Below, in pieces: positions 62,729 to 64,000 of a stretch of DNA of 64,000 nucleotides (positions within the stretch are counted from its first letter, which is position 1; the number at the start of each line of letters is the position of its first letter). The DNA comes from Symsagittifera roscoffensis. Taxonomy: Eukaryota; Xenacoelomorpha; Acoela; Convolutidae. The DNA lies in assembly GCF_963678635.1 (NCBI RefSeq), contig NC_087066.1:62362054-62426053 (forward strand), read 5' to 3'. The translations under genes were made by a program, and so were the position numbers. The notes below the pieces were generated by a model, which made no database searches, was not told the origin of the DNA, and saw only the letters and a list, made by a program, of their open reading frames with translations.

Positions 62729-64000
62729 CTTCCACAGGTTTCAAAAACGACGTTTCGACGAGTTTGCAAAGTTGCTAAGGAACCAAATGCTGTACCAAAA
62801 AAGCTATCTCAATCTTGTACTACGGTAGTAACAAAAAATTTTAAAAGTAAATTTTGTCAATAAACTATACAAAGTAAAAAATACTTTACAGAACTGAAAA
62901 ATTTATTTTTGGAAAAAACTTTGTACAGCAACAATTAAAAACCTACAAAAAATCGTTCTCTGACCCCTTATACATTAGAAAGTATCTGAATATAGGCTAG
63001 GGTGGGTTTTCACGTGACTTCTATATATATGTTTGTTTATTTATCCGGGTTGACGTCCATACAAGAAAAATGTCTGTCATACATTTTCATATATGGAGTC
63101 TATGAAAAAAGTTAAGCAACGTTTTTTTTTTGTAGTGAACAAATAGTGTTAATTGTTTTTATATGCTATGAAACCCCTATAATTGTCAAAATGAAGGCTA
63201 TTTTTTTCAAATACTGAATTTCTCTAAGTAGAATTTTTAGCGCCGTATTCAGAAAGTTTAGTTTTTTGCAATCCGATCAACAATTTAGGTATCATAAATA
63301 ATGACAAGCGGTTTTTATACGTTATAATTGCCTGTTAAACTCTAGAGAAACCTTTCTTAGTTAACGTGCTTCGGGCAAAAACACAAAACTTCAGAATAAA
63401 AATCAGAAATTGGTTTCAATTTTTCTAATAGAAAGAATGATTGTCATACAATTTCATGATATGGAAAAATGATCATCAAATAATTTCATAAAAAGAAAAA
63501 TTTGACTGCATGCAATTTTTGTAATTAAAAATTTTGCAAAACGCAGGTTATTTTGTCCAGGTTGACGGAAAAACACGTATTTTAAAAAATTTTTGCACGG
63601 CAAAAATGACTGTTTTGCTATTTTCATACTATTTGTTTTTCTTCTACGGAAACGGTTTTGTTTGCATTCCCTGCCAAATTTTTTTGATTGTGGAGATTCT
63701 CTGCAAAAACTATTAGTTTGCCGTATGCCTAGCATTAACACTTAATGTATAAACCTGTCTGATGAAAATTTTTGGTTCCTTAGTGCAAATATATTTTTTT
63801 GGAACAAGTTTTGGAAGTTTGCTGATAAATTTAAATTTCAATTAAAAGCGTTTTAGTATGATTATCATTCGACACATACAAATTATTATCCTAGGTATTC
63901 ATTTTTTTCGAAAAAAAAAACACAAACAAGGAAAAAAACCAACCAAAGGCAAAGTTCGTCCTCGTTTTGAATGGTAGTAACAACAAAAAAGCTAGCATCA
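62729..64000. other. Non-genic AT-rich DNA
   Basis: Only short ORFs without motifs (for example 63454-63741 minus). No repeat, RNA gene or splice-linked coding blocks recognised. Confidence 0.45.

Noticed and set aside
62502-62769. ORFs of 80 and 87 codons
   Set aside because: They read through the 200-N gap and are artefacts.

Overview
The window is a gene-poor, AT-rich stretch of a eukaryotic genome, most probably an invertebrate animal. The evidence is spliced genes with GT-AG introns and one GC-AG intron, a CCDC57-like centrosomal coiled-coil gene, and a mixture of mobile elements typical of metazoans: Ty3-type LTR element, Penelope-like element with GIY-YIG endonuclease, APE-type LINE, Tc1/mariner, hAT MITEs and Helitron-like repeats. 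A 200-base run of N (62529-62728) shows it is a scaffolded assembly. I cannot name the species.

Layout. 1-1397: a seemingly perfect 315-bp direct repeat separated by 767 bp. 1474-5920 (minus): a seven-exon gene for an APC-superfamily amino-acid/ethanolamine-permease-type transporter whose exon phases join into 474 codons. 6144-13094 (minus): an almost intact, young Ty3-type LTR retrotransposon (215-bp LTRs differing at one base, 5-bp target duplication, gag-pol, integrase with a long C-terminal tail) sitting 224 bp upstream of the transporter start and on the same strand. 13100-32500: no host gene that I can support. This is a repeat landscape of about ten Helitron-like copies (two of them abutting head-to-tail dimers), two hAT-type MITEs, a dead LINE, and a 1.1-kb element with 18-bp perfect terminal inverted repeats holding a G-rich minisatellite. 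32500-38615: a large decayed foldback structure with about 1.3-kb inverted arms around a dead Tc1/mariner transposase. 38640-40503 (minus): a dead, 5'-truncated Penelope-like element whose reverse transcriptase carries a PHD-like cysteine/histidine insertion between the B and C motifs.

40602-43475 (plus): a 957-residue coiled-coil protein, best matched to CCDC57, in one uninterrupted exon. A decayed partial copy of it lies at 49660-50106. Between them, 45420-47960 is a satellite-like array of roughly 140-bp monomers arranged in a roughly 850-bp higher-order unit and carrying nine exact TGACTCA (AP-1-type) sites. 55809-60202 (minus): the last two recognisable exons of a gene for a very acidic, disordered protein of more than 1372 residues with a basic C-terminal tail. 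I do not recognise its family. The remainder is AT-rich non-coding DNA with one long foldback hairpin (60381-60518).

The three host genes do not look functionally linked. The most unusual features are in the mobile elements: the zinc-finger insertion inside the Penelope-type reverse transcriptase, the gag start codon shared between LTR and primer-binding site, the tandem Helitron-like dimers, and the AP-1-motif satellite. All identities come from reading the sequence by eye. No database search was run, and element boundaries in decayed copies are approximate.
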